In this document: one piece after another, positions 8,176-16,725 of the stretch
Layout of the letters: the number at the start of each line of letters is the position of its first letter
Numbering within the stretch: the first letter of the stretch is position 1
From: Halanaeroarchaeum sulfurireducens
GTDB taxonomy: Archaea; Halobacteriota; Halobacteria; Halobacteriales; Halobacteriaceae
DNA: 64,000 bases
Assembly: GCF_001011115.1 (NCBI RefSeq)
Contig: NZ_CP008874.1
Coordinates: 806,001-870,000 of the forward strand
Direction: 5' to 3'
Program-made: the position numbers and the translations under genes
The notes under the pieces: model-generated
The model's database searches: none
The model's input: only the letters and a program-made list of their open reading frames with translations
What the model was told of the DNA's origin: nothing

Positions 8176-9237
8176 ATGTTCGTCGAGATGAATCTCCGAG
8201 ATCGGTTCGACGTTCCCGCGCCAGCGATCGTCCTGGCCGAGGGGGAATTCGGCGAACCGGGCGGGAAAACCGCCAATGGCGTCGTCATGCACAGCGAACT
8301 CTTCGACGCCCAGGCGGTCGTCGACACCACGACCGCTGGGCGCACACCGTCGGACGTCCTGGGCGCACCGGACGCGCCGGACGTTCCCATCGTCGATTCC
8401 GTTGGGGCAGCCCTCGATGCCGCGCCGGACGCGACCGTGCTCGTCATCGGCGTCGCCCCCGCAGGCGGTGATCTCCCCGAATCGTGGGTGGCAGAGATCG
8501 AAGCGGCGATACGTGCCGGGTGTGACGTCGTCTCCGGACTCCACGTCTTTCTCTCCGAACGGGAACGCTGGAGCGACCTCGCCGACGCGCACGACGCCCG
8601 ACTGTTCGACGTACGGAAACCGCCCGTTGCCGACGACCTCCGCGTCGGTGACGGCTCCGTCGACGGTGTTGCTGCCGATGTCGTCCTCACGCTGGGGACG
8701 GACTGCGCGGTCGGCAAACGGACGACCACCTTCGAACTGTACCGGGCCGCCCGCGACGCGGGCATCGACGCCGGTTGGGTCGCCACGGGTCAGACCGGGA
8801 TCATGGTCGGTGCTCATGAGGGGGTCGTCGTGGACCGCGTTCCGGCGGATTTCACTGCGGGTGTCGTCGAAGATTTGGTATCGGCCGCCGGGGCGGAGCA
8901 CGATCTGGTGTTCGTCGAGGGACAGGCGTCGCTGACCCATCGGGCGTATTCCGGTGTCACGCTCTCTATCCTCCACGGATCGTGGCCCGATGCGGTCGTC
9001 CTCGCCGACGATCCCGACCGCACCGAGCGAACTCACTTCGAGTCCTTTTCCGTCGAGGGGATCGAGACGGAGGTGCGACTGATCGAGGATCTCTCGGACG
9101 CCGAGGTCGTGGCCCTTTCGACGTGGGGCGATCCCGATGTCGAGGGGCAACGGTATGACATCCCCGTGGCGAACGTCTACCACGATGACGGGCCGAAGGA
9201 GCTTCTCAGTGCGGTTCGGTCGGGACTCGCCGACTGA
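8176..9237 (+). CDS. DUF1611 (DgcN-like) protein
   Basis: A 353-residue protein of the DUF1611 family. The N-terminal half is a Rossmann-like domain (VVDTTTAGR, VLVIGVAPAGG). The C-terminal half has a P-loop-like GTDCAVGKRTTT motif near residue 180 and a conserved VFVEGQASLTHRAYSG block. In bacteria DgcN-type members take part in D-glutamate/D-amino-acid use together with the epimerase-like DgcA, but no dgcA is seen here. ATG 8176 is used; ATG 8188 is an alternative. The gene lies 87 bases after the CoA-transferase genes on the same strand, so a shared acid or amino-acid catabolic role is possible but not shown. Confidence 0.75.
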   Translation: MFVEMNLRDRFDVPAPAIVLAEGEFGEPGGKTANGVVMHSELFDAQAVVDTTTAGRTPSDVLGAPDAPDVPIVDSVGAALDAAPDATVLVIGVAPAGGDLPESWVAEIEAAIRAGCDVVSGLHVFLSERERWSDLADAHDARLFDVRKPPVADDLRVGDGSVDGVAADVVLTLGTDCAVGKRTTTFELYRAARDAGIDAGWVATGQTGIMVGAHEGVVVDRVPADFTAGVVEDLVSAAGAEHDLVFVEGQASLTHRAYSGVTLSILHGSWPDAVVLADDPDRTERTHFESFSVEGIETEVRLIEDLSDAEVVALSTWGDPDVEGQRYDIPVANVYHDDGPKELLSAVRSGLAD

Positions 9238-9432
9238 CGATACACTGGGGCGTCGTCACTGGATGAGGTGGTGGGAAAATCCAATTTGAAACGACGACAC
9301 GTGCGTTTGAAATCTCCAGGGCTCGTCGACTTCTGTTCAAAAACCGGAGACCTGGGGCGACAACTGCTGAAGCACTGTGGTCAGTCCATTTCCGGTAACT
9401 TGGTTCGTTCTTCATTTCAGTACCGCCCACAT

Positions 9433-11094
9433 TCACTTCTCATCCGGTATCACGGGCACCTCGATCGTCACTGCGGTCCCCCCGGGCTCCCGTTCCGCGA
9501 ACTCCACGTCTCCGTCGACAAGATCGGTTCCCCATTTGATGATCCAAAGACCAATGCCGCTACCGTGCTCCAGGGAGGTCTCTGTCCGCTGGGAAAGGAC
9601 CGACACCTCGTGCTCTCTGATGCCAGGTCCATCGTCGGCGATCCGAATGGTTGCTCGCTGTTCGTCGGCAGCGGCCTCGATCCACACCTGCCGATCGGGC
9701 CCCTCGTTGTGCGCTGCGGCGTTCTCGACAACGTTTCGGAAAACCACGTCGAGGAGGGCGTCCACCGCAACCGGTGGGCCATCGTACTCGTACTGGATCG
9801 TCACTTCGGGGTGATTCGCTTCGATCTTGGTAATCGTCCATTCTAGCATCTGGTGGAGGTTGCGGAGTTCGGTCTCGGATCTCGCCCTGCTGAACAGGTC
9901 GATCGCCTCCCTCCCTTTCTCTCCGAGAGTCCCGATCGTGCGGGCGGCGGCCTGAATCGAGTCGGCGGCCTCTCCCTCGACATTCTCTGCGTGGCCGAGT
10001 ATGAGGTTGGTTTCGGTTCGTATATTGTGACGAAGCACGCGATGGAGCACCTCCAGGCGCTGCTGTTGGCGCAATAGGTCGGTGACCTCGTTGATTGTCA
10101 CGAGCCGACCGATGGGACGATCGCTAGTGGCAGTAATCGAACGGATTTCGACCTCGAAATGCCGCTCACCTTGCCCGGTCTCGATAGAGAGGTAATCCTC
10201 GAACGAATCTGCCTTCGAAAGCGTGTCGTAGGTGGGTATAATCGTGGACGCGAAACTCCCAATCGCATCGCAACGGGAGATATCGAGGATTTGTTCGGCC
10301 TGTTTGTTCAAATCGATGACGTTGTCGTCCGTGTCGACGATGATAGCTCCTTCCTGGACCTCGTCGAAAACCATCTGCCTGGCCCGTCTGGTCGGGGCCG
10401 GGTTCGCCCGGAGCAAGCGAAATCGGCGGATCGCGAGGAGGTACACCACGCCCGAAGGTGCGAACGCGAGCGGGGTCGGATCGATACCGAGGTCCAGGAT
10501 TCCCGTCACGGTGAGGACGTTTGTCGCCCACGGGAATACCAGCCCGACGAAGAGTGCCACCCCCTGCTTTTGAAACATGAACGCCTGGCTCGCGATCAAG
10601 TCCGTCAACAGGAGGAGTCCGGCGGCACCGAGGAGGTAGGTATAACTCGCGATCACCCAGTACCACACGCCGGCGAACTCCACGCGCAGGATGCCCGACG
10701 GTCCGTAGCCGACTGGGGTAACCGTCAGGAGGTCGTGGAATGGGGTCGTCGCAACGATCACGATGGTGAGCAGTGGAATAATCGAGAGTGCGCCGATGGT
10801 TCGGCTTTTGACGTACCAATCACGCCCCGAATACTCGAACGCGAAGAGGATCCAGGCAAGCGGGATGATCACCACGCCGATCCACCCAATTTGTAACCAG
10901 AATTCCTTGACCTCGATTACGGAACTCCTCACGCGGAAGAACGTCGACATCGACCACCACACTTGCCCGAAAAGGAGAAGGGAGAGCCACCTGGCTCCCG
11001 GTCGCGGGATCTCCCGCCAGGAGAGAATGGCCGCAGTTACCCCCACGACGATCGACGTCGAGAGGGCCCCCAGGAGGACTGTCGGATAGAGCAT
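9433..11094 (-). CDS. Membrane histidine kinase with 7-TM N-terminus and PAS domain
   Basis: 553 residues. Residues about 1-225 contain seven hydrophobic spans (the histidine-kinase N-terminal 7TM type). A PAS domain runs from about 240 to 340 (GAIIVDTDDNVIDLNKQAE). The phospho-acceptor helix LHRVLRHNIRTE carries His356. The HATPase domain follows, with VFRNVVENAAAHN (N box), DDGPGI and GSGIGLWI (G boxes). It should sense a membrane or small-molecule signal and phosphorylate a response regulator. No receiver gene is adjacent, which is common for haloarchaeal kinases. It stands alone on the minus strand. Confidence 0.88.
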   Translation of the reverse strand: MLYPTVLLGALSTSIVVGVTAAILSWREIPRPGARWLSLLLFGQVWWSMSTFFRVRSSVIEVKEFWLQIGWIGVVIIPLAWILFAFEYSGRDWYVKSRTIGALSIIPLLTIVIVATTPFHDLLTVTPVGYGPSGILRVEFAGVWYWVIASYTYLLGAAGLLLLTDLIASQAFMFQKQGVALFVGLVFPWATNVLTVTGILDLGIDPTPLAFAPSGVVYLLAIRRFRLLRANPAPTRRARQMVFDEVQEGAIIVDTDDNVIDLNKQAEQILDISRCDAIGSFASTIIPTYDTLSKADSFEDYLSIETGQGERHFEVEIRSITATSDRPIGRLVTINEVTDLLRQQQRLEVLHRVLRHNIRTETNLILGHAENVEGEAADSIQAAARTIGTLGEKGREAIDLFSRARSETELRNLHQMLEWTITKIEANHPEVTIQYEYDGPPVAVDALLDVVFRNVVENAAAHNEGPDRQVWIEAAADEQRATIRIADDGPGIREHEVSVLSQRTETSLEHGSGIGLWIIKWGTDLVDGDVEFAEREPGGTAVTIEVPVIPDEK

Positions 11095-11196
11095 GGTAAT
11101 TCACGATTAATCCTGGATCATAATAAGGTACTGACAACCACTCTCAACCGACTCTTCTCGTTCTGAACGAGCCAGAGAGAGAGAGAGAGAACGCCC

Positions 11197-12135
11197 CTAT
11201 GCAAAGAGGACTGTGATGAAGAGGGTCGCGACCACGACGTGATCCATCTCGTAGAGGAACTCCAGAAGCCGGTGTCGTTCCGTTCGGCCGATAAACCCCT
11301 GGAGACCGGCTGTGTAGAGTCGGCCGAGCAATGCCGCCCCGAGGAAGGCGAGCGAGAGCAACTCGTGGACGAACGCGACCAAAAGGATTGCAACGAGAAA
11401 CACGTTGATCACGTGCAGTAGCTGTCGTGACCGTCGAACCCCCAGGGCGAGCGGCAACGTGGTCACGCCGTTTCTCGCGTCATCGGCCATGTCCCGGAAG
11501 TTCGCGATTTCGGTTCCGATGAAGATGTCGATGAAGAAGTAGACAAAGAGGACCATCCCGACGGGTCCGACGCCCTGATCAGCGAAGGCCACCGGAATGG
11601 CCACGAGTGCGGTCGCCCAGCCGGCCGCGACGATGGCCGAGTTCAGGACGACGAATTTTTTCAGTCGTATTATCACGGGGACAGCGTCCTCGGTCACCTC
11701 CGAGGCGTACAGGACCCAGGCGATGCCCGGCACGAGCGTAAGCACAAGCGCCACCGGCCCACCATAGGCGGCGATCGCGACGGCGAGTCCGTACGACATG
11801 GCCGACGCCACAGAGAGCACGGTCCGGTGATGTTTCATAAACGCGTTCCGCTCTGATGTTGATTCTGGCTCGCGTTTGATGTCGCTGATTCGGTCGCCCA
11901 CGTACACGGCAAAAACCACGAGCGCGACGACTCCGGGGGCCAGCGTCAGCTGGAGTCCCAAAACGTACGTAACGAGAAGCGACCCCACAATCCCGATGAG
12001 GACGACATCCAGTTGCGTGAAGACTGCGATCCGTTTCAGTGTGTGTCCGTACCCCAATAACAGGGCGACGATTTGCCAGTACCCTTTCGGCAGAAGGGTT
12101 GGGGTGACCGTCGAAGTTGTTGTTTGTTTCGACAT
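11197..12135 (-). CDS. UbiA-family prenyltransferase
   Basis: About 312 residues from ATG 12135, with eight or so hydrophobic segments, as in the UbiA superfamily. The two Asp-rich motifs are modified: GDRISDIKRE stands where N(D/Q)xxDxxxD is usual, and ANFRDMADDARNG is the second motif. UbiA enzymes transfer prenyl chains to aromatic rings, glycerol-phosphate lipids or carotenoids (lycopene elongase). The weak first motif makes a specific choice unsafe. A longer frame starting at 12237 adds 34 residues with no membrane or family character, so the shorter start is used. The gene ends the left host part, 205 bases before the attachment site. Confidence 0.8.
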   Translation of the reverse strand: MSKQTTTSTVTPTLLPKGYWQIVALLLGYGHTLKRIAVFTQLDVVLIGIVGSLLVTYVLGLQLTLAPGVVALVVFAVYVGDRISDIKREPESTSERNAFMKHHRTVLSVASAMSYGLAVAIAAYGGPVALVLTLVPGIAWVLYASEVTEDAVPVIIRLKKFVVLNSAIVAAGWATALVAIPVAFADQGVGPVGMVLFVYFFIDIFIGTEIANFRDMADDARNGVTTLPLALGVRRSRQLLHVINVFLVAILLVAFVHELLSLAFLGAALLGRLYTAGLQGFIGRTERHRLLEFLYEMDHVVVATLFITVLFA

Positions 12136-12340
12136 GATTGTTTCGACGCCCAGCAGAGTGGTCTCCTGGGCATCTTGGTAATGATACTCAGACTGCAATA
12201 TCAATCCCCATGGCAGAACCCCCCGCGGGACCACCACTAATCGTCGCCCAACGGACAGCGTCGTAGATTCCGCGAAAGAGAACTGTACTCGGCTTTCAGG
12301 TTACCATTCGCAGACAAGACGGAATCACTCCGAAGAACCA

Positions 12341-12360
12341 AGCCGCGGGGGGGGGGGATT
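12341..12360. other. attL: copy of the tRNA-Thr 3' end
   Basis: AGCCGC, an 11-G run, then ATT. The intact tRNA-Thr(TGT) gene at the far end reads AGCCGC, seven G, ATT on the same strand (40546-40561). The copy covers the discriminator base, the 3' acceptor strand and one T-stem strand, and diverges inside the T-loop, as expected for a tRNA-targeted attachment core. It is a direct repeat in the correct orientation and lies 55 bases before the integrase. Only the G-run length differs, probably by slippage. Confidence 0.82.
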
Positions 12361-12382
12361 TTAACAGATTGTTCAGAGCTAA

Positions 12383-12391
12383 ATTTATAAA
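12383..12391 (+). promoter_or_regulatory. TATA box of the integrase
   Basis: ATTTATAAA is centred about 29 bases before the start codon at 12416. It lies between attL and the gene, so the integrase should be expressed from inside the element as a leaderless transcript. Confidence 0.55.
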
Positions 12392-12415
12392 CCAATACGA
12401 CAGAATACTATAGTG

Positions 12416-13651
12416 ATGACAGCCCCAGCCGACGAAATTCAGTCGCTTCGCTCCCGAATCGACACCGGCGAAGACATCGACGATGGCGACCAGGAGGCAC
12501 TCCTCCAGTTCGACGATGCCCTCACGCTTCTCTCGACGACGTACTCGGACCATCGCCATTTGAAGTTGCTTCGACATTTGACAATCATCGCCGAGAGCGT
12601 CGGTGGGATCGCCGAGGCCCTCGAAGATCGAGATGCTGCTGAGACCATCGTCCGATGGATCAACCGATCCTACGACAACGAGGAAACGAATCGGGATTAC
12701 CGAGTCGCACTGAAGGTCTTCGGGCGCCGTGTCTCCGAGGAGAACGGTGACGAGCCCCCGGACTCGCTGGACTGGGTCCCATCCGGAACGTCGAATAACT
12801 ACGACCCCGCGCCAGACCCGACGCAGATGCTCGACTGGGACGACGATGTCCTCCCGATGATCGAGGCGACGAAAAGCACTCGCGACGCTGCGGCGATCGC
12901 GTTGCAGTTCGATGCCGGCCTCCGCGGGTGGGAGTTCAAAGATATGACCGTTGGCGCGATTACCGACCACAAACACGGCCTGCAGGCCACCGTCGATGGC
13001 AAACAGGGGCCCCGGACGGTCACGTTGATCCCCTCTGTCCCGCACGTGCAACGATGGCTTACGGACCATCCGGCTCACAGGGATCCGAACGCGCCCCTCT
13101 GGAGCAAGCTCAACGCTCCCGAGGAGATGAGCTACAACATGATCCTCAACATGTTCAAGCGTCCCGCAAAGCGGGCAGGCATCTCCAAGCCCGTGACGCC
13201 GACGAACTTCCGGAAGTCCTCGGCATCGCATCTCGCTAGCCGCGGAATGAACCAGGCCCACATCGAAGAGCATCACGGGTGGGTGCGCGGGAGTGACGTT
13301 GCGGTCCGGTACGTCTCGGTGTTCGCGGACGACGCCGATAGAGAGCTCGCGAGGATTCACGGTCTCGATATCGAAGAGGACGAGCCCGAACCGCTCGCCC
13401 CGCGCACGTGCCCGCGATGTGGTGAACAGACGCCCCAGGATCGCGATCTCTGTGTCTGGTGTGGGCAGGCACTCGAACCCGAGGCAGCCGACAAAGCCGA
13501 CCGATTGGACGACCTGATCGTCGAAAGTCTCGCCGACGCCACTGGAGACGACGCCAGGCGATTGATGGAGTTCAGAGAGGCCGCCCGGGAGAACCCCCGC
13601 CTGCGGGCCGAGGCGATCGACGAAATCGCCACGTTGCTCGACGCTCATTAG
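12416..13651 (+). CDS. int: Tyrosine recombinase/integrase of the element
   Basis: 411 residues, C-terminal catalytic domain of the haloarchaeal tyrosine-integrase type. Arg170 is in AGLRGWEF and Lys196 in DGKQGP. The usual HxxR box is TPTNFRKSSASHL, with Asn in place of the first His and Arg266 kept. The next box is HHGWVRGSD, with Trp in the second His/Trp place. The nucleophile is Tyr299 in VAVRYV. A C-terminal zinc ribbon (CPRCGEQ...CVWCG, about 331-351) is a common haloarchaeal addition. Start ATG 12416; GTG 12413 is in frame. Its position just inside attL marks it as the enzyme that inserted the element at tRNA-Thr. The 3' end overlaps the convergent micro-ORF at 13648 by 4 bases. Confidence 0.9.
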   Translation: MTAPADEIQSLRSRIDTGEDIDDGDQEALLQFDDALTLLSTTYSDHRHLKLLRHLTIIAESVGGIAEALEDRDAAETIVRWINRSYDNEETNRDYRVALKVFGRRVSEENGDEPPDSLDWVPSGTSNNYDPAPDPTQMLDWDDDVLPMIEATKSTRDAAAIALQFDAGLRGWEFKDMTVGAITDHKHGLQATVDGKQGPRTVTLIPSVPHVQRWLTDHPAHRDPNAPLWSKLNAPEEMSYNMILNMFKRPAKRAGISKPVTPTNFRKSSASHLASRGMNQAHIEEHHGWVRGSDVAVRYVSVFADDADRELARIHGLDIEEDEPEPLAPRTCPRCGEQTPQDRDLCVWCGQALEPEAADKADRLDDLIVESLADATGDDARRLMEFREAARENPRLRAEAIDEIATLLDAH

Positions 13652-13878
13652 CGGTCACCCCGGTGATGGCGGTCGAGGAGTGCCCGGATGAGCGGCGAGA
13701 TGGAGTACTGGCCCTCGACGAGAGCCTGTAGATCGTCGTCGTTGTCGTCGAGGTAGGCCTCGATATCGTCCTCGGAATCCACATTTGGGGGACCTGAGGC
13801 AGTCTCTCCTGGATCACGAGCCGATGGGTTGACACAAGCCTCGGCACCGCCGACAGCGTCGTGGGAGAGCTCACTCAC
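13648..13878 (-). CDS. Small acidic protein next to the integrase
   Basis: 76 residues, very acidic (DSEDDIEAYLDDNDDDLQ), ending in a basic RALLDRHHRGDR. No family recognised. It overlaps the upstream zinc-finger gene by 8 bases and the convergent integrase by 4 bases, so it is translationally packed into the element. In other haloarchaeal proviruses small genes beside int modulate integration or excision; that role is only a guess here. Confidence 0.5.
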   Translation of the reverse strand: MSELSHDAVGGAEACVNPSARDPGETASGPPNVDSEDDIEAYLDDNDDDLQALVEGQYSISPLIRALLDRHHRGDR

Positions 13879-14083
13879 GCGTCCGCACCCCCATCATTCG
13901 GTTGCAGTACGGACAGGGTCGCTTCTTCTGGTGTTGAATGGCCTCGTAGTCTGTGTAAAATCGACGGGTGTGTCCACAGGTCGGACAGACGGCTTCATAC
14001 TTCGGTTCGGGCGGCTGGGTGGACGGATGGTGGAGTGCCGAGAGACGGGGTTGTCGATCCGATGACATCGTGTTTCCTATCAT
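13871..14083 (-). CDS. Small CPxC zinc-finger protein
   Basis: Up to 70 residues; ATG 14068 would give 65. One zinc site is formed by CPTCGH and CPYCNR, about 25 residues apart, the layout of the haloarchaeal CPxCG micro-proteins. It is probably a DNA-, RNA- or protein-binding regulator. It is the first gene of a two-gene leftward unit with the 76-residue protein, next to the integrase, so it is a candidate regulator of the element. No closer function can be read. Confidence 0.6.
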   Translation of the reverse strand: MIGNTMSSDRQPRLSALHHPSTQPPEPKYEAVCPTCGHTRRFYTDYEAIQHQKKRPCPYCNRMMGVRTRE

Positions 14084-14273
14084 AGCAGGGGAGACGGAAG
14101 CCGTGGGAGTGAGAACAGGTCACTCTCTACCGACGCGAACGGCGGGTGTCACGTCGGACAGATTTGTTCCGTCAAAAACCAAACGGGAATTACAGTAATA
14201 ACTATTGTCGTATAATAAACATTCCGGCGATGATTCAGACGTCTTTGATTCTGGAAAATTTATCCCTGACGGG

Positions 14274-14336
14274 TACCGGTAACCGGTAGGCGGAGTCGCC
14301 TTCGCCCCCCATATCGGGGGGCTTCGGCGGACTCCT
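14274..14336 (+). promoter_or_regulatory. Strong hairpin with upstream tandem operator-like repeat
   Basis: ACCGGTA occurs twice in tandem at 14275-14288. It is followed by a two-tier hairpin: outer arms GGAGTCGCC (14292-14300) and GGCGGACTCC (14326-14335), inner arms GCCCCCC/GGGGGGC with loop ATATC (14304-14322). TTTGT follows. An AAATTTATCCC TATA-like box at 14257-14267 lies about 25 bases upstream, so a short structured RNA is possible. Otherwise it could be a terminator or a binding site for an element protein. Confidence 0.45.
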
Positions 14337-14900
14337 TTGTCATCGTGTAAAAAGTTGTAATTAGGTAAGGGAGTTGGTAGGATCCGGGGGAATTTTCCGA
14401 TGTAATGCTCTTCGAGCCTTTATATACTCAATTTCGCCCCCAACCTATTACTAATGCTACATATTGGGCCGGTCGAGCAGGGATCTGGAGCGCCCTCAAT
14501 CGTTGGTCATCCCTCGTGGTATCGGCCGGACTAGGATGTCGATGTCGTTCGGGAGTGATCGATAGTGCCTTTGCAACATTTCCTGGCAGTAGGATCCATG
14601 CAATCCCTCCTATTGGGAGATACATTATTCGGTTGAATTTCCTAACCAATGGAGAATTATATCCAAATCATTGGCAGAACTCCATTGTTGCATACAGACC
14701 ATGTATTCAGCATTGCCTTCTGGTTCATTCACCACCACAAAGCATCTCTTTCCGGACTCCAATTTGGCCCGCGATTTTGCCAATTGTCAATCTTATACGG
14801 ATCCGCAATTACTCAATGGGGATTGTGGGAAATAGTTATGTCGCAATCGGTTTTGTTACAGGATATCGTTTTGTGTAGCCGCCGTAGTAATGACATAACG

Positions 14901-14908
14901 GTTATAAT
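14901..14908 (+). promoter_or_regulatory. TATA box of the low-GC lipoprotein gene
   Basis: GTTATAAT is centred 30 bases before the GTG at 14935, predicting a leaderless transcript and supporting that GTG as the start. Confidence 0.5.
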
Positions 14909-14934
14909 GGGATAGCAAGTAGCTATTTTCAATT

Positions 14935-16611
14935 GTGCGACAGTCATTTACTGACCTGACTCGGCGACAATTACTCGCAATGGGCGGTTCGGGAATGACT
15001 GCGGCTCTTGCTGGCTGCAGTTGGCAAAACAGCTCTGACTCTGATAATGAGGATAACCCATGGTTAAATGAGGATGGGGACTCTGTTCATTTAGAGAATA
15101 AAGAGGAAAAAATCGAAAATCAAGCATATGAAATCCCTCCCGTCAAACAGCTATTACCTCATACTGAACGTGAAATCACAGAAGTAACACCAGGTGTTGC
15201 GACTATTATATGGGAAGAAACAGATGAGTTTGATCCAGAAAGTAGTCAAGATGAAGATCAATTTGTGGACGAACTCACATTTGAATTATTTGTCTACGGT
15301 GAATCTCCGACAGAAAATGAAGAAGTGAATTTAGTGAAAGTTGGTGAGAAAACAACTCGACTTGGAGTTTGGAAAGAAGGCGCTCTTAAGGAAAATGGTA
15401 CACTAAGAGATGAAACTCCTGATGATCCCATAGGGAAAAGATTTCCTGGTCACAAACACGTGTATTTTGAGTATGATGTGGATAAAGTTCCCAAAAACCA
15501 GCAAATTCGATTTCGTCTCCGTATAACTAATAACCGAACTGGAAAACAAGAGTTTGCCCACGATGAAGGTATGGTATATTATCTCCACTATAATGATGAC
15601 TTACAATTTCTCTACCGAGATGAATATCTCTCTCCGAGTGAGGATGACCCATATCCATATTATGACTATCCAAAAAGTGGTGAGGATAGTAGGATTTTAG
15701 AGGAGACTACTGAGGGGTACAAGTTTATCCAACGAATACGGACTGATTTCCCCTCAGATGTTGGAGCGACTGTCCCATACTCCCTTGAGGCAAAAACAGA
15801 GGACCCTCATTCAAATTTTTATAATTTCATCTCTGAAACACTCCACCGAGGGGATATCCTTGATATTCCAAGAGACCCTGCTGAACTTACTCGACGTTGG
15901 TACGACCAGATGGATGGGAATGAAATCACATCAATCCAATTTTCTAAAACAGTTCCGTCAGAGTATGATTACTATGGGCGAGACACGTATGATGTGTTAG
16001 ATAATCCGCTATTGACTGAAATTGCGGATAATATCAATCAGTCACTGGAGGATTATAGTGTTGACAATCATTATGCCCGAATCCAAACTGCTGTTCGGCT
16101 AATTCAAGGAACTGACTACTCTGATGATTTAGGAAATCAATTCCGATTGCCAGAAGACTACTTCACCAATTCCACTCCAGGGGACTGTACAGCTCACTCG
16201 ATCAATTTAGCTTGGTTATTACACCATTTAGGATATGCAACTGGATTAGTAGATGTAGAAACAGTAGATCAGGGTCTTCATATGGGTCCTGCTGTTGGCG
16301 TACCAGATAGAGTCATTGAAGAAGATTTCCCAGAGTACCTTCAAAATGGAGTGAAGGACCCTGTTGAAGACATTGGAGAGATTGGGAAATTTGATGAGAC
16401 AGCCCAACCTAATGAACTTGGAGATTTGAACTGGATTTATATTGAAGCAACAAGCATCTACCCAATTCGTGAGGGGGCGGGTGTGGGTCAGCTGGGCATT
16501 CCTTTAGGAGAAGTAGGATTCGATTATAATACTCTATCTCTTGAAGTTGTTTTAGAGCCAGAAGATCCGTGGTTTGCGACGGGTATCAGCAACACACTTC
16601 CAGATAGATAA
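14935..16611 (+). CDS. Tat-exported lipoprotein with transglutaminase-like core (low GC)
   Basis: 558 residues from GTG 14935. The N-terminus is a Tat lipoprotein signal: twin Arg in TRRQLLAMG, a hydrophobic stretch, then the lipobox LAGC at residues 25-28. The mature protein would be anchored outside the membrane. The C-terminal part holds TPGDCTAHSINLAWLLHHLG near residue 420, then QGLHMGPAVG and NWIYIEATS. This Cys...His...acid order is that of transglutaminase/papain-like folds, so an extracellular protease, peptidase or cross-linking enzyme is possible. The middle part is unrecognised. Codon use is strikingly AT-rich compared with all neighbours, a clear sign of recent transfer. Lipoprotein export is well supported; enzyme class is inferred. 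Confidence 0.7.
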   Translation: MRQSFTDLTRRQLLAMGGSGMTAALAGCSWQNSSDSDNEDNPWLNEDGDSVHLENKEEKIENQAYEIPPVKQLLPHTEREITEVTPGVATIIWEETDEFDPESSQDEDQFVDELTFELFVYGESPTENEEVNLVKVGEKTTRLGVWKEGALKENGTLRDETPDDPIGKRFPGHKHVYFEYDVDKVPKNQQIRFRLRITNNRTGKQEFAHDEGMVYYLHYNDDLQFLYRDEYLSPSEDDPYPYYDYPKSGEDSRILEETTEGYKFIQRIRTDFPSDVGATVPYSLEAKTEDPHSNFYNFISETLHRGDILDIPRDPAELTRRWYDQMDGNEITSIQFSKTVPSEYDYYGRDTYDVLDNPLLTEIADNINQSLEDYSVDNHYARIQTAVRLIQGTDYSDDLGNQFRLPEDYFTNSTPGDCTAHSINLAWLLHHLGYATGLVDVETVDQGLHMGPAVGVPDRVIEEDFPEYLQNGVKDPVEDIGEIGKFDETAQPNELGDLNWIYIEATSIYPIREGAGVGQLGIPLGEVGFDYNTLSLEVVLEPEDPWFATGISNTLPDR

Positions 16612-16725
16612 CAGAGATTCACTTCAGTCTCCGCCTACAGACATCGGGTTGCTGAATTCGCGCCTTGTATTCAGCAGGGGCCTACGTTTTTATCAAATAT
16701 ACAGAATTGCTCATATTCAGCTGAG

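Larger units (their letters stand above)
14084..14934. other. Long AT-rich intergenic stretch within the element
   Basis: About 850 bases without a supported gene. The left part holds a structured block (14274-14336). A strong TATA sequence, CTTTATATACTC, is at 14417-14428, but the frames after it (14405-14878 and shorter) have no family similarity or haloarchaeal codon bias. Base composition falls sharply from about 14400, matching the next gene, so this is the edge of a foreign segment. Confidence 0.5.

Noticed and set aside
9268-10896. Plus-strand frames opposite the membrane histidine kinase
   Set aside because: Shadow frames; the minus-strand kinase has all H, N and G boxes.
14405-14878. 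157-codon plus-strand frame after a strong TATA box
   Set aside because: No domain, no haloarchaeal amino-acid bias, and composition like random AT-rich DNA; a short RNA is not excluded.
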